Positions 37,701-49,166 of a DNA stretch of 64,000 nucleotides are shown here, piece by piece. Made by a program: the position numbers and the translations under genes. The DNA is from Deuterostichococcus epilithicus (lineage: Eukaryota > Chlorophyta > Trebouxiophyceae > Prasiolales > Stichococcaceae): contig JAVTLE010000007.1 in assembly GCA_033439295.1 (NCBI GenBank), forward strand, positions 1,054,001-1,118,000, written 5' to 3'. Under the pieces are notes generated by a model. It made no database searches, was not told the DNA's origin, and saw only the letters and a program-made list of their open reading frames with translations. Position 1 is the stretch's first letter. Each line of letters begins with the position of its first letter.

Positions 37701-39199
37701 GAGCTGTTCATCATCATGGAGTACCTTGAGGGGGGAACCCTTGTGGACCTGCTGTCGGGGTGCTCCGGGGAGCTGGCCACCGCGCGGCGCCTGGAGGTCG
37801 CGCTTGACGTGGCGCTGGGCCTCGCCTACCTGCACTCCGCGACGCCCGCCGTCATCCACCGCGACGTCAAGGGGTGGGGATCCTGCTGCGCGGCGGATCC
37901 GTCCTGCAGCACGTTGCTTGTCCGCGACGCATTTGTGCTGCTGCCGGGGCACAGTGGCACTCGCGTCCCAGTTGCTGGGCTCGGGGTGCGCATCAGCCTG
38001 AAATGCTTGCCGAATGCTGTGCTGCTTGCGCGTGCAGGAACAATGTGCTGATCGCGCCTGACGGCACCGCAAAGCTGACAGACTTTGGCGTCTCTGTCAT
38101 CATGACCAACAACGCGGACACCATCGAGGCGGCCGGCCCCAACGACACGTGCGCTCGTCCTCAGCATCTCCTCCTCCGACTCTGCACCACAATGCGATCT
38201 TAGGCATACGAGCGTGAGCAAGTGCAGCACTGTGTGCTGGAGCACCAGTGTGTCCGGTTGTTCCGCCTCCTGGACCAGCAATTCTCTGCAATCCACCGCC
38301 CTGCTCTGTCATGCTGACACCTTTTGCATTGCGGCAGCCACCCGCACACTGTGCGGTACGCGGCGCCGGAGGTGCTGGAAGGAGAGCCGGTCAACGACCG
38401 CTCGGACGTGTACGCCTTCGGCATGCTGCTGTACGAGATCTTCTCCGGCAACGTGCGCCGCGCTCACTCTTGGAGCGAAGCCTGTGGCGCCTGCTGCTTG
38501 ACGCAGGGACAGTTCGGCCATGGCGCTGTGCGTCTGGTGATGCTTGAAGCTGGCCACTCGCGGAAGCTGAAACTCGGGCTTGCAGACACGACATCGACCT
38601 GGCCAAGCAACCGGCTGGTGCACGCACAAATCCTCCAGCGTCTCCGCCAGAGCAGCAAACCGACAACTACCTGTTGCTGCAGGCACCCTGGGCACAGACC
38701 TTCCCGCAACAGATCAAGGGTCTGGTGCTGCAGCAGAAGCGGCCGCCGATGCCGGGCGAGGCCAAGCACGGCATCGCGAGCCTCATCCAGTCCTGCTGGC
38801 AGCACAAGCCCTCCAAGCGGCCCGCCATGCCCGACGTCGTGGCCGAGCTGCTGCAGGTATGTTGCTCAAAACCCTTTTGCTTGGCTCTGCACGGTTGGAG
38901 GTAGTGAAGGTCATCTCAGTGCAGCGGCAGCAAGGGTGGACACGAGGTCGGGTCTGGCCCTGGCGGCCGGTCACAGGGCTGTGCTGAGTTTTGAAGCTCT
39001 GCGCAGCACACATCGCTGGGCCGCTGTCGCGGTGAGACTTCTGAAGTGCGACTGCGAGACCGCCTTCTGGTCACATAGGCTTCACGACAGCCTCTTTGTG
39101 CAGGTGGCATACAACTACCTGTGGGACGCCAGCGGCCGTGGCAGCCTGGGCGCAGGTGTGGGATGCCCAAACCCGCAATCTGCACTACTGCCTGAATGA
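34736..39199 (+). CDS. EDR1-domain Raf-like protein kinase (CTR1/EDR1-type MAPKKK)
   Basis: The ATG at 34,736 lies in a strong context (gtcgccATGG) with in-frame stops just upstream. Exons: 34,736-34,754; 34,991-35,193; optional 35,267-35,317 and 35,373-35,423; 35,670-35,878; 36,098-36,293; 36,602-36,704; 36,917-37,025; 37,285-37,383; 37,673-37,873; 38,038-38,148; 38,338-38,452; 38,683-38,856; 39,104 onward. All phases agree. The N-terminal half is the EDR1/CTR1/ARMC3 domain (YKEAYLDYGQLVSDGFYHV, VVDRARDAPLVTLE, ending DGRQYVVDLMDDAGALYEK). The kinase domain has GKGSSAEVYKV, AVK, DEVQVLATLDHPNIT, IIMEYLEGGTL, VIHRDVKGNNVLI, DFGVSV, YAAPEVLEGEPVNDRSDVYA and a final WQHKPSKRP, so it should be active. 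EDR1/CTR1 kinases act in stress and ethylene signalling in plants; the algal role is unknown. If the last donor at 39,156 is used, the frame runs on into the ARM-repeat region instead of stopping at 39,199. Confidence 0.88.
35134..35423 (+). repeat. Tandemly triplicated 51-nt exon unit in the EDR1 domain
   Basis: Three copies of a 17-codon unit, (V)V(M/L)V(V/M)DRAR(D/N)(A/V)PL(V/A)TLE, occupy 35,143-35,193, 35,267-35,317 and 35,373-35,423. Each is preceded by a CAG that can serve as acceptor and followed by a donor: GTGTGC, GTGAGT, or the GC type GCAAGT. The flanks are phase 0, so zero, one or two extra copies would all keep frame. Spacer introns would be only 73 and 55 nt. Confidence 0.88.
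36491..36510. repeat. (CATTA)4 microsatellite
   Basis: Four perfect copies of the pentamer catta lie in an intron of the EDR1-kinase gene, flanked by related ACATA and TTGTATTA sequence. It is a simple repeat likely to vary in length between strains. Confidence 0.9.
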
Positions 39200-39458
39200 G
39201 CATGTGAAGCCTGCATAATGACAGGCGGTCGCGCTCAGATGCCACTGCACAGTGTCCTGCCACACTCGGAGTCCCGCTGCACGGCGCCGCTCAGAGGGCA
39301 GCTGGCGTCTGCCACCTCAAGGCATCCAACCGCCTTGGCCACACCACTCAAGGCTGATTCGAAGGCGCTGGCTGCGCAAAGCACTCTGCACATCTTGGAC
39401 GCTATGGGCCGCTTGCCTGCTTGTCTGACCACCGGAGGCACCGCTGCCTGCAGGCGAC

Positions 39459-42400
39459 ATGCGGCTGCTGGTGGCATGCACCAGGCCACGCGGGGAGACG
39501 GCCCGCAAGGCGCTGCAGCGGCAGGAGTTTGCGGCGCGGCAGCTGGGCGGGCTGGCGGGGCCCGACGGCGACGCGGCGGCGCGCTCCGCCATGGGGCCCG
39601 CCGGCGCGGTGCCGGCGCTGCTGTCGCTGCTGGAGGGTGGCAACGACAAAGGTGATGGGGGTTGAACAGACATGCAACACGCGCGGCTGCGAGAATGTGC
39701 CCTCGGCAGCTGTGGCGCGGGGTTGTGGTGTTGCTGAAGTGTGGTCGGGAGCACATGACGAGACGATCGTGGAACTGTGCTGCCAGCCCGGCGCCTCCAT
39801 GCCAGGTCGCTGCAGGAGCAGCGCGCAAACGGACTCTGGAGGGCGGGTGTTCATGTAGCGCAAAGCTGCAGGACCCGGTAGAGGGTCCTGAGCGGAACAC
39901 GCTGGCGGCGCTGCCTACATTAGGAACCGCGTGCCGGGTTGATTCGACAGCACCTCTCGGCGCGCAGGCAAGGAGGCGGCGGCCGAGGCTCTGGGGTCGC
40001 TGGTGTGGGTTTCCTTTGGCGACCCGGCGCAGCGGGACGCGATGCGGGGGGAGGTCTTGCCGGCGCTGCTGCACCTGCTGGGCGCGACCCACCATGACGG
40101 CTGCCGCTGCGCCGCGCTGGCGGCGCTGAAGACCATGGCCGCCTCGCCTGGCACATCTGACTTCAGGTGGGGGTTCAGGGTTTGAAGCTGTGCCGCGCAT
40201 ATGGCAGAAACACGAGGGCTGCGAGGGCAGGAGGATCTCTCTCTCGTGCCTGCTCCCTTTTGAACACCTCGATGCATAAGGTTTTGAGGCCACTATGCAC
40301 AAACCCTAGCGCAAGGCGTGCGGTGGCGATCCAGGCAAGGAGATCATGTGGTGGTGTGGTGCGCAGGGCGGCAATGGTGGGCGCGGGAGGGATCAGCGCG
40401 CTGGTGTCGGCGCTGCAGGACGGCAGCATGCGCGCAAAGGCAGCCGCCTCGCGTCTACTGCTGGGTTTTGCCGCGGAGGGCCCAGACGCGCAGGAGTGGA
40501 TTGCCGCAGCGCCCGGCGCCATTGCTGCCCTGGTGGACCTCCTCAGGCGAGTGCAATCAGTTTGACGATCCTGTGCTGCCCGTGCAAGGCAGACATCTGC
40601 TAGTTCGAGCCTCGCAAATCACAAGCAGGAGGTCTGGCCGTCAGCTCGCTGCGTGCCTTCCGAAGGTGCACTGCTCAGCTCATCAGAGACCTGCCCGCGA
40701 TGCTGTGTACAATCAAGCATGTAAGTGACTGCACATGGCAGCTCGCTCGTCGTCTGAACATACCAACGCCCTGCCGAGTCCGCGTCGCAGGGCGAACGAC
40801 ACGGACGCGGTCAGCACCGCGGCGCAGTCGCTCATCATCCTTGTGGACATCCCGCACTGCCGCACCGACGCGCTGACGGCGGGCGCGGTGCCGCACGTGA
40901 CGCGGCTGCTAGGCCCGGCGGCGGACGAGGGCGTCACCCCCACGGAGGAGCTGGCGGCCATCCTGCTCAGCAAGCTGGCGCTGGAGCCGGAAGCGCACGC
41001 CCAGATCGCGCGCGCCGGCGCCATCCCAGTGAGTTGCTTGCGCGCCGCTGCGCGGGCGGCGCAGCGCCGTACCCAGGGGAAGCACGCGCAGGCGGCGTCC
41101 TGAAGGGCTGTCAGCCAGGGGCCGGCAGCTCCGCGCGCGCATCTCCTGTTCATCTGGGTACCAAACAAGTGGGATACTGAACCCTTCTCTTTGCCGGCGG
41201 CAGGTGCTGGTGCGGCACATCGCGCAGGCGCGCGATGCGGGCCGCGAGCGCATGCTGATCGGCGTGCTGCGGGCGCTGGGCGCGGTGTCGGAGGGCTCCA
41301 CCGCAAATGCCGCCAAGGTCATTGTGTCCCGCGGTGTCGTGCCCGCCTTCCAGCTGCTGGGCAGCCGCCTGCCGGCCGTGCGTCAGGTGCCCCCCCTGCA
41401 GCAGCTGCCTCCTGCTTGCAGCGGCGCCGGAGACGGAGCGGAACAAACTTCTGCCACACGTGCACCCCGTCCTGGCTGGCCGCTGCTGAGGGGGCAGCTT
41501 CCGTGCGAGAATGGCGCCTGGCCTGGCGCTTATGTCCTGGTGTGTGGCAAGGGGCACCGCCTCTCTCCCCTCCCGCTGGTGTACCAGGCAGAGCTGCACC
41601 CATGGCAGCTCCTCCAGTCATTCCTCCAGCCCAGGCCAGACACCCTTGCCTGCTGCACCCAGGCGGCGGCGTTCACGCTGGGGTGCCTGTTCAGTGCGGA
41701 CGCGGCGCCGGGCGACGTGGCGGAGCTGACCAGCATTGAGGGCCGCCTCACGCACTACCTGGCCGACCTGCTCATCCAGGGCCGCGAGCGCGACCAGGTG
41801 CCGCCGGCCGCGACGTCTCATGCCTATCTGCAGCGCACGGCCGGCTGACCCGCCGCTAGGGAAGGGGTCTTGGGGTCTCCCCAGGGAGCATGCGCGACCG
41901 CGGAGTGTGACACTGCACTCCGGTGCGACACGGCGGTCCCCTGCGATGCAGCAGGCACACCCCGGGCTGAGGGCTGCATCATGGACTGACGTCACGCCTT
42001 GCAGGCGTACGGCGCGGTGTTGCTGTCGCGGGTGCTGACGGCGTCCGCCAACGCGGGCAACGTGGCACGGGAGCTGGTGGGCGATGACAGAGCGCTGGGC
42101 GGCCTCATTACCATGCTGGCCTCCTGGGAGGAACCCATCCGCCTGGCCGCCGTGCGCGCCCTCGCCAAGATCACCTGGCTGGTGCGCTTTGTGCTTCTGC
42201 TCGTTGCGTGGCGCGCCTGCTCGCCTTCCGCAGGAGACGTTCTGCTCGGCATGCGGCCCAGCACGCTTGGCTACCAAATCGATCAGCTTCCAGTGGACCG
42301 CTGTCCTTCGGCAGCGCTCGCTGGGGGACGCCTCTGGGGTTCTCTCAAGCAGTGCTTCTAGCGGCCCTACCGATCACCTGCAGGGGGTGGACCCGGCGAA

Positions 42401-42971
42401 GCCGCCGTCAGTGCTGCCGCACGCGTTCCGCATGCGCGGCAGCGTGGAGGGCAGCATCGCCATCCGCAACCTGGCTGAGATGCTGGAATCGGACACCGAG
42501 CTCACCCGCTACACCGCCGCCAAGGTGAGCTGCAAGCAGTTGCAAGCCCGTGTGCAATCTGTGTTGCATCAACGTCAATGCCTGCGTCGATGTGGCAACG
42601 GGCATTGCAGAGGCGGCTCACTGCCGGGTGCCATGGAAAGCCACCTTCACGCAGAAAGTTGCAGCATGTGGGGCACTCGGGGCAACTGGTGGCACGATGC
42701 ACAATGCCTGCCCCAAACAGCAACAGAAGGAAACAGGGGCAAATCCTTGCTGGCGTAGGTGCTCATTGCGCTGTGGACGTCCGGGCGTTTCTTCCAGGAG
42801 GAGATCGCGCGCGCCGCCACCAAGCCGACGGGCGTGGCACTTGCGGAGACGCTGCAGATGGCGGGCGGCGGCGCCGGCCGGAACGACGTCATGGAGCTGT
42901 GCGCCGCCGTGCTGCACGTCAAGAGCGGGTGCGTGTTTCAGAGCGACAACCCAGCACTACCCTCGCCTTGA
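39459..42971 (+). CDS. Armadillo-repeat protein, possibly the C-terminal half of the EDR1 kinase
   Basis: Exons with consistent phases: 39,454-39,651; 39,968-40,166; 40,367-40,546; 40,791-41,028; 41,204-41,385; 41,663-41,797; 42,004-42,181; 42,384-42,524; 42,759 to a stop at 42,971. They encode about eight or nine armadillo repeats, for example GAVPALLSLLEGG, LPALLHLLGATHHDGCRCAA, GGISALVSALQDGSMRAKAA, GAVPHVTRLLG, RGVVPAFQLLGSRLPAVRQA, DRALGGLITMLASWEEPIR and SIAIRNLAEMLESDTELTRY. Several introns use GC donors (for example at 40,547). ARM arrays are superhelical binding platforms. A free-standing start would be the ATG at 39,459, only five bases inside an exon that has a perfect acceptor (ctgcctgcag). 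The gap to the last kinase exon is 298 nt, so these repeats may instead continue the kinase polypeptide; see the finding. The last donor and stop are uncertain. Confidence 0.8.
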
Positions 42972-44031
42972 TGCACCTTCCAACTACTGCGGGGTTGCCA
43001 GGACGGCGGCCTGCTGCGCCCACAAAGCAGCTCCAACAAACACCTTTCATTGCTCCTGTCGCTTGGACATGCTAGACGAGCAGGAGCTGCTCGAATCGGG
43101 CATGCTGACAGCCGGGTGACCGCCCGTACTTCGAAGTCCGATGTGTCACCTCCTGATTGCAGGCCATCATCGTTGGAGGTGGTGAAGCTCTGCCCCGACT
43201 GGGCAGGTGGGCCACTCTGCTGCTCAGGGTTGTGTGTTGCCCGGCTGCATAGAGTTGGCCTGGAGGCAGGGTGCTGCTGCAGACGCCAGTCTGCCATTAT
43301 TGCAGCAGGCTTGCCCGCTGTTGCCACAGGGTCATTGCCCAGACCCTCCCGCTGAGCAATGGGCATGTGTACTGCGCCATCTTAAAAAGCTCCGTGACTG
43401 TCTGGAAGGCACAGACACTGAGCAGAGTGTGTTGACTGCACAGCATTCTTCTGGGCGCCGGCGGCAGAGGTGACGGGGCCTGAGGTGACGCGGCGGCCCT
43501 CCTCGCAAGGTTCGCCAGATGTGCGGCGCTCCAGCAGCAGAGGCGAATGATCGCGGCAACACGCAGTATTATAGTATTCGTATGTGCTGCAGCAGACTGG
43601 CCGCTTCGTTGGTTCTTGGTGAGGCAGACGAAACTCTGACACTTTGTGAAGTCATGAGCTACCCAGTGCGCTGTGGGAGAGGCTTAGGAGCAGAGGGCAG
43701 CATCATTCAGCTGTCCGTTGACATCAAACAGCAAAGTCCTGCGGTGCAGTCCCGCCCGCTCGCGGTTTGGGGTGCTCTCGATTGTGGAGTAGTGAACTGC
43801 AATCCGGATCAAGCCTGGCGGGTTTAGTGGCGGTATTCCCAAGGCGCATGTCCTGGGACGCGCTTTGACTCCACAGGAGGTCACGCTGAATTCGTAGCGT
43901 CACGCGCGGTGCCTCGTTGCGTCTGTGCGGCTTCACTCACAAAGATCGAGGTTGCAGTCGCCTGCCCTCTGCCGGGAAAACGACCAGAGGCAGGCGCCCT
44001 CCCCTGTTGCTTGAACAGCAAGTCAGCAGCG
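42972..44031. other. Intergenic region upstream of RPA2
   Basis: It contains the 3' UTR of the ARM-repeat gene and the promoter or 5' UTR of RPA2. A short frame at about 43,070-43,120 (DEQELLESGMLTAG) might be a last ARM-gene exon. Nothing else is recognised. Confidence 0.4.
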
Positions 44032-46612
44032 ATGGGCAACGATGACTACGGCCCAGCCTCCCAACTTGGAGGAGGAGGCTTTGTGGAAGACGGGTGCGGG
44101 ATCCAATCTCATGCCTCTTGCGACTCTCTCTGCCTAAGAGCAGCTTGTGTCCTGCGCTGTCTTTGAACACCAGTGTGCTTCCTTATTTGTCTGTGCACGT
44201 TAGTTGGCTGGCATGACGAGTTCACAGGCCCTCGCTGTATTTGGTGGCAACCATACCGCATGACCGCTTTGCGGCCGCCGCAGCCCCGAGCGCTGTTTGG
44301 CTCCTGTGGTTCCCTGCTTCCCGCCTCATATCTTATGCAGCTGTGACATGTTCTGTGCCATGGGACGCGATGCCAACCAACTTGCGGAGTTGATCGTGCA
44401 GGGATCACCCCAGCCAGCTCGAGTTCACAACAGCGCACCACAGAAATAGCAGCTGGCGCCTCAAAGGCGAAATCACGCGCCACGTGACCATCAAGCAGCT
44501 GTATGGCGTGTGCATGCCTCTCTTCGGGCTCGCATCGTGACGTGCTCACTGCCTGCCTTGCCGGTGGTCATGCAGCCCGAGCGGGCGTCACTCCCCGGCC
44601 AGTGCACAGCTGTACAGTGGATGCTCGTCGCGCAAAGTGTACTGATCAGCAGCCATGGGACTGGCGCGCAGGCAGTCGTCGACAGCGACAACGAATGGCC
44701 GGTGCTGGACTCTCAAGAACTTGGTGCGGAGGACTTGGTGAGCTTTCTTGCCATGATAACTGCCGCGCCATCTCAGTGCTCTGCAATCTACCAGCAGATG
44801 CGTCATCAAGCCTGCAGGCAGCATATCTCAGACTCCCCACCGATTTCGTTGCCCTCACAGAACAATTGTTGTGTCATGGGGTTCCCCGCAGGTGGTTTTG
44901 CTTGGCAGGGTCACATACGTGCGCGAGTGCCCTCAAGTGGCGCTGCAACTGGTGGGCTTTGACGACGGCTCCGGCGTCGCGCAGCTGCGGCAGTATGTGA
45001 CGCGCAACGACTCGCACGGTCTGGTGCGCTGGCGGTGCTGGCTCACACTACTGCGGCGCGTGATGATCATGGCAGACACATTTGGAAGTGCCAGCAAACC
45101 TCACACTTTTCTGCATGGGCGGCCAATATTGAGGGAGGTGGCCATACTCTCTGCTCTGGGGCATTGCAAGGCTCAACGGATAATTCAGATTGTATTGCGC
45201 TTCTTGCATGCCCTCCGGCGTTGGCAGTCATCGGTGCCGCTATATGACAGACCCTGCGGCCGGCACGTTGTTCAAAGTCATGCTGCATGCATTGAAACGC
45301 CGGTGTGCGACCTGTACAGATCGAGCCGAACGAATTTCAGCTGTGGAAAGACGGCAACTGCTATGTGCGCGTGGTCGGCCACCTTTCTGTCTCGGATGAC
45401 AACCATGTCATTGTCGCCGTCTCCATCCAGCCCATCACCGACTATAATGAGGTAAGAATAAACCTGAGGCCTTGCTGATTGTTGGACATGTCCAATGAAT
45501 ACTCTGGGCCTGGTTGCTGCCGCAGCAGATCTGTGGCAGTTTTTGTCATCTCCAGCCGAGTCTGCATGGTAGGCCTCTGGTTAGTGAAAATCCAGTCGAC
45601 GAACATCGATCGCAACACTTCTTTGCGCACACCGGATGCATTGCTGTGAGGAGTACGTGGTGCTGACGGGTACAGTAAGACAATGAATTCCAGCGTCTGC
45701 CAGTGGCTGTGCAACAGGTGGCGTATCACGGGCTGTGCGTCATATTCGAGCACCTCCATGTCAATGCCCGCAACGCAGAGGCCGATGCCAGGGCCAAGGT
45801 AGCGTTGGCTGCTCCAGATGCATGTCCATTGCGATGCATGACAAGGTTGACATGTTGACAAGGGCCTGTGAGCTTTTCAGAGCTCTGTCGCTATCTGTGG
45901 GTTCGGCAAAGACCTGACGGAATGCTTGCAGACAGGGGAGGGTTTCATGCCCCCAGCATTCCGAACACTGTTACCACGTGCCTGGTGCAGGCGGACGCAG
46001 CAGCAGCCAACGAGCAGGCCCGCAGCCGTGCCGTGAGCTCCAGCCAGGGGTCACCAGGCGCGGGCGGCAGCCAGCCGGGCGCCAGTGGCTTCACCAAACT
46101 GCGGCAGGCGGTCAATGGGGCGCTCGCGGAGCCGAAGGTGTTGCGTCCGGCTGTATGTCAGACACTATCATGTGTTGTAGTTGGAGGAGTCGGCGTTTGC
46201 CGTCCCTTGGAGCTTGCTGGGTTTTGTTCATGTGATGTGTGCGGATGAGCCTCAGTAGGTGCTATTGGATGCTTTTCAGGTGCTGAGCAGCGGCCTCACC
46301 CTGAAGGAGGTGAGATTTGCCTGGCACGTATGCCCTGTTGCCGAAACAGAGCCCTGTTGCCTGCTCGTGGCGTTACTCAGCAGTGCTTGGATCCGTCATC
46401 ACACCTCCAATTGTGGTGCACCAGTCGGCAGAATCACACCCTTCCATGCTCCAAAAGAGGTTTGAAACTCGACTGCGCAGGTGCTGGGCCACTTTAAAGG
46501 CCGCTACAATGAGGGCGCGGTCAAGTCGACATTGACGTGTCTGGAAAAGGAGGGGTATATCTACAAAGGCGGCGAGGCCGAGGACCACTTCTGCTGCGCC
46601 ACAAACACCTGA
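44032..46612 (+). CDS. RPA2: Replication protein A 32-kDa subunit (RPA2)
   Basis: The ATG at 44,032 gives the Gly/Ser-rich N-terminus typical of RPA2 (MGNDDYGPASQLGGGG), the part that is phosphorylated in relatives. The OB fold is in exons near 44,650-44,740 (DSDNEWPVLDSQELGAED), 44,892-45,020 (LLGRVTYVRECPQVALQLVG then DDGSG) and 45,327-45,451 (WKDGNCYVRVVGHLSV then NHVIVAVSIQPITDYNE), plus 45,719-45,800 (GLCVIFEHLHVNA). A Gln/Ser/Gly-rich linker (45,991-46,137) leads to the C-terminal winged helix: SSGLTLKE, then VLGHFKGRYNEGAVKSTL and LEKEGYIYKGGEAEDHF, with the stop at 46,612. RPA2 is the middle subunit of the single-stranded DNA-binding heterotrimer used in replication and repair; the winged helix recruits partners. 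The second exon (about 44,570-44,640) could not be fixed. It and the first junction are the uncertain parts. Confidence 0.87.
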
Positions 46613-47261
46613 TCGTCCGACCTCAGGCGTCGTCCAGCAGGCACCACGTGCTGGGTGGCCCAACCAAAGCGGTTGCACCCAACTTCAGCCCCTCTCAGCT
46701 ACGTGTTTGAAGAGGGGGGGGCTGACAGCCATGTCGGCAGTGCAAGCTCCGCAGCGTGCTGTTGCAGCGGCTGCGCATGCAGGTGGGAGTTCCTCTCCCG
46801 ACACGGCCGCACCTCGGAGTCGGACTCGGTCACCGCCGCACCTCGGAGTCGGCTTGGGTTGGCCGTCTACCATGACTTCCCAGTTGATGAACCAGAATTT
46901 GCTGGCGCGGCGTTGCTCAGTTCCAGTTGACGCTTCGTGGTTTCATCGCGAGAGGGGCTACGTAGCGTATGGCCCCTCCAAAGTTTCCTAAGTTGCGTCA
47001 GGCAGATGCTGGATATTGACCCTATAAATCAGCAGAGGCGCAACTAGTTGCTGCCGTGTTCTCATGATACTTGAGACCTGGAAAACCCACGTCCTACACC
47101 AACCAGCTTTTGTACCAGAACTGCACATCTCTAACCTGCTGCCGATTCAGACTGAGATACTGCACCTTGAATGGGTTCGTGTCCGATAAGAGCACATGTG
47201 CATTGTGTGCTGCTGGTCGGCCGTACTGAAGTCCTGCTGTCAGCGTCGCAACACTTCGCAG
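46613..47261. other. Convergent intergenic region with 29-bp direct repeat
   Basis: RPA2 and the LysM gene end towards each other here. The only structure seen is a direct repeat of ccgcacctcggagtcgg at 46,807-46,823 and 46,836-46,852 (period 29). No gene is called. Confidence 0.5.
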
Positions 47262-48566
47262 TCATGCTGTTGGCGCTAGCAGCACCGACTGGTGGTCCTC
47301 GCCCCAATTGCCGCCAGCTTGCGAGCCGCAGCCCGACGACCTTCGGTGCTGCAGGCTGCCGCTGCTGCTGCTGCGCCGCAGAGCAGTGCCGCTGGCACCG
47401 GCGTCCCAGCTGATGCCGTCGGCGCCGCCTGCATGGTGGATCTCGGTCATCTCCACTCCCTCTTCAGCCGGCGACCCAGGCCTAGTGTGGGTTGGTGACG
47501 AGTAGCCGCCAAGGACCATGCCGCGTTGCAACAGCGCCTTGACCAGTCGCCGCGGCGACGGCGGCCCTCCGCCGCCAGCTGCNCCTGTGCCGCCTCTGCC
47601 GCTGGGGCTGGNCGGGCTGCTGCCGCCCGGCGTGGCGGCTGCGCTGCCGGGCGGGCTGGCCGCCGGGCTGTCGTGGATGCCAGCCGCCATGGTAAACTGC
47701 ACAAACACATGGTGCCGATCCTTCTTGGTGCCAAGTCATTGTGGACTCGTGACATAGCCAGCAGTTCATCACACCAACAAAGCATGGACACAGCAGACTG
47801 AGAGTTTGTGGTTAGAGGTTATGCATTAAAGAGGCGGCATTCGGTCTGCCGCCGCACCTCCCAGGAGCTGGGCGCATCCGCTAGGCCGTGGCAGTCGCGC
47901 AGGCGCGCGAGCGCTGTGCTGCTGGCGCGGCTGCCGGGCGACGCCGTGCTTGGCGCACCGCGGCAGGGCGTGGATCTGTACGCGCGACATGATGTCTTGT
48001 CAGCGAGTCCACCTCGACCAGCTGCATAGTTGGGAGCGAACATGGCAGGTGCAGGGCGGCTGAAGAGACAGCAGCGGCATCGCAAGCAGAGCCTCACCCG
48101 ACTGGCAGTTGCCGCGTGGGTATCAGAAGCTCAGTATGTGCGAAGAGTGCGATGTCATCCAGCAGGCGGTTCGCCTGCTTGATCTGCTGCACCTGTGGCC
48201 GGGGCGCATGTACGGCGGTCAAGAGTCAGCGCTGCATGCCAGACCGTGACCGGAAAAACAGACCGTGACCGGAAAACCAGAACCATGTAAATGCCCACCG
48301 ACGCGTTGTATCGTATGGCGAGTCCCTGCAGCGAGTCCGAAGGCGCAACCTGCGCGGCATGCGTCAAAGGGCAATATAAGTCCCCGTCAAGGCGTCAACC
48401 CAAGCTGGAGTGTCACCGGGCCTGCCGATTCTTCGACACGCTGGAAGCAATCCAGCCTAAGCCAACATACCTTGTGCACGATGTATTCTTGTGTATCAGA
48501 TTGTCGGTTGGCCAGTGGACCACCAGTTGCTGCACTGCACCCCTCTCGTGAGCTCGTGGCTGTCAT
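47262..48566 (-). CDS. LysM-domain protein without signal peptide
   Basis: The ATG at 48,566 starts exon 1, which ends IVHK at 48,471. Exon 2 (48,349-48,299) encodes VAPSDSLQGLAIRYNAS, exon 3 (48,192-48,098) VQQIKQANRLLDDIALF then HTELLIPTRQLPVG, exon 4 begins near 47,970, and exon 5 runs from about 47,703 to the stop at 47,262. Phases agree. Exons 1-3 form one LysM motif (about 45 residues, split by two phase-0 introns) near the N-terminus. The rest, about 200 residues, is a Ser/Pro/Gly/Ala-rich disordered tail with RRSSSSGS-type patches. The lack of a signal peptide or membrane span places it with cytosolic or nuclear LysM proteins (LYSMD-like, or plant F-box/LysM types) and not with chitin receptors. 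The function is unknown. Two N bases (47,583; 47,613) fall in the tail without breaking the frame. Confidence 0.8.
48240..48277. repeat. 19-bp tandem duplication in a LysM-gene intron
   Basis: The unit cagaccgtgaccggaaaaa is present at 48,240-48,258 and again, with one change, at 48,259-48,277. It lies in the second intron of the LysM gene and does not affect coding. Confidence 0.88.
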
Positions 48567-49166
48567 TCCCAGCTTCCGCCCGGCACGAGCTGCGAACGCT
48601 CTACGACGTTTCGGCCGAAGCGGCACCTAATCACTCAACCAATCGATCTCGTATTGAACATTGAAGAGCTGCCCGTTCGCGGCCGCTGTAATGACTGTGG
48701 GTACAGAGCGCCGTGTCGTTGACCGGTCCGGCGACTTTTGCCGGACAAGCCTCGGACTTCCTGATATCAATGGCAAAGTTAACCTATATGTATCATCATT
48801 GTCTCGACCAAGAGCTTGCCAGCAACGCTGTCAGACCGACGGTGATGGTCCCGTGCTCGGAAATTAGAGGACTGGCGTGTGCATGAATTCCTGCAGAAGC
48901 ACGGCAAACGTCTAGAAAACACAGCCTGCGCACATTGCCTGACTAGTAGCGTTCTGTGCTGCGCCATACCCAGCGCATCAAATGCCAGTTCGCCAGCTTA
49001 CACGAAGGGACTCGCAGGGCGACGACACCGTTCCTTCTCCCGCCAGAAGTCGGACATGGTGTATGTCGGCCAGCGCTAGCCAGCAAACCTGTGTTCTGCG
49101 TTGAAAATTGTACATCATAACCTCGACTGAGCTGCAGCCGCATGGCTTGCGTCGCGTGACTCGCTC
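48567..49166. other. Divergent intergenic region (LysM gene / deoxynucleoside kinase)
   Basis: It is the shared upstream region of both genes. A ttctcccgcca element at 49,035-49,045, about 120 bp before the kinase ATG, resembles an E2F site. That would fit an S-phase gene, but one short match is weak. No other feature was seen. Confidence 0.4.

Noticed and set aside
39217-39655. Start of the ARM-repeat gene upstream of 39,454 (frame from 39,217)
   Set aside because: That frame has no ATG near its start and is not in phase with the ARM repeats; the acceptor at 39,453 and the ATG at 39,459 fit better.
40600-40630. tRNA-like T-loop (gttcgagcc) in an ARM-gene intron
   Set aside because: No matching acceptor stem, D-arm or anticodon arm could be drawn around it.
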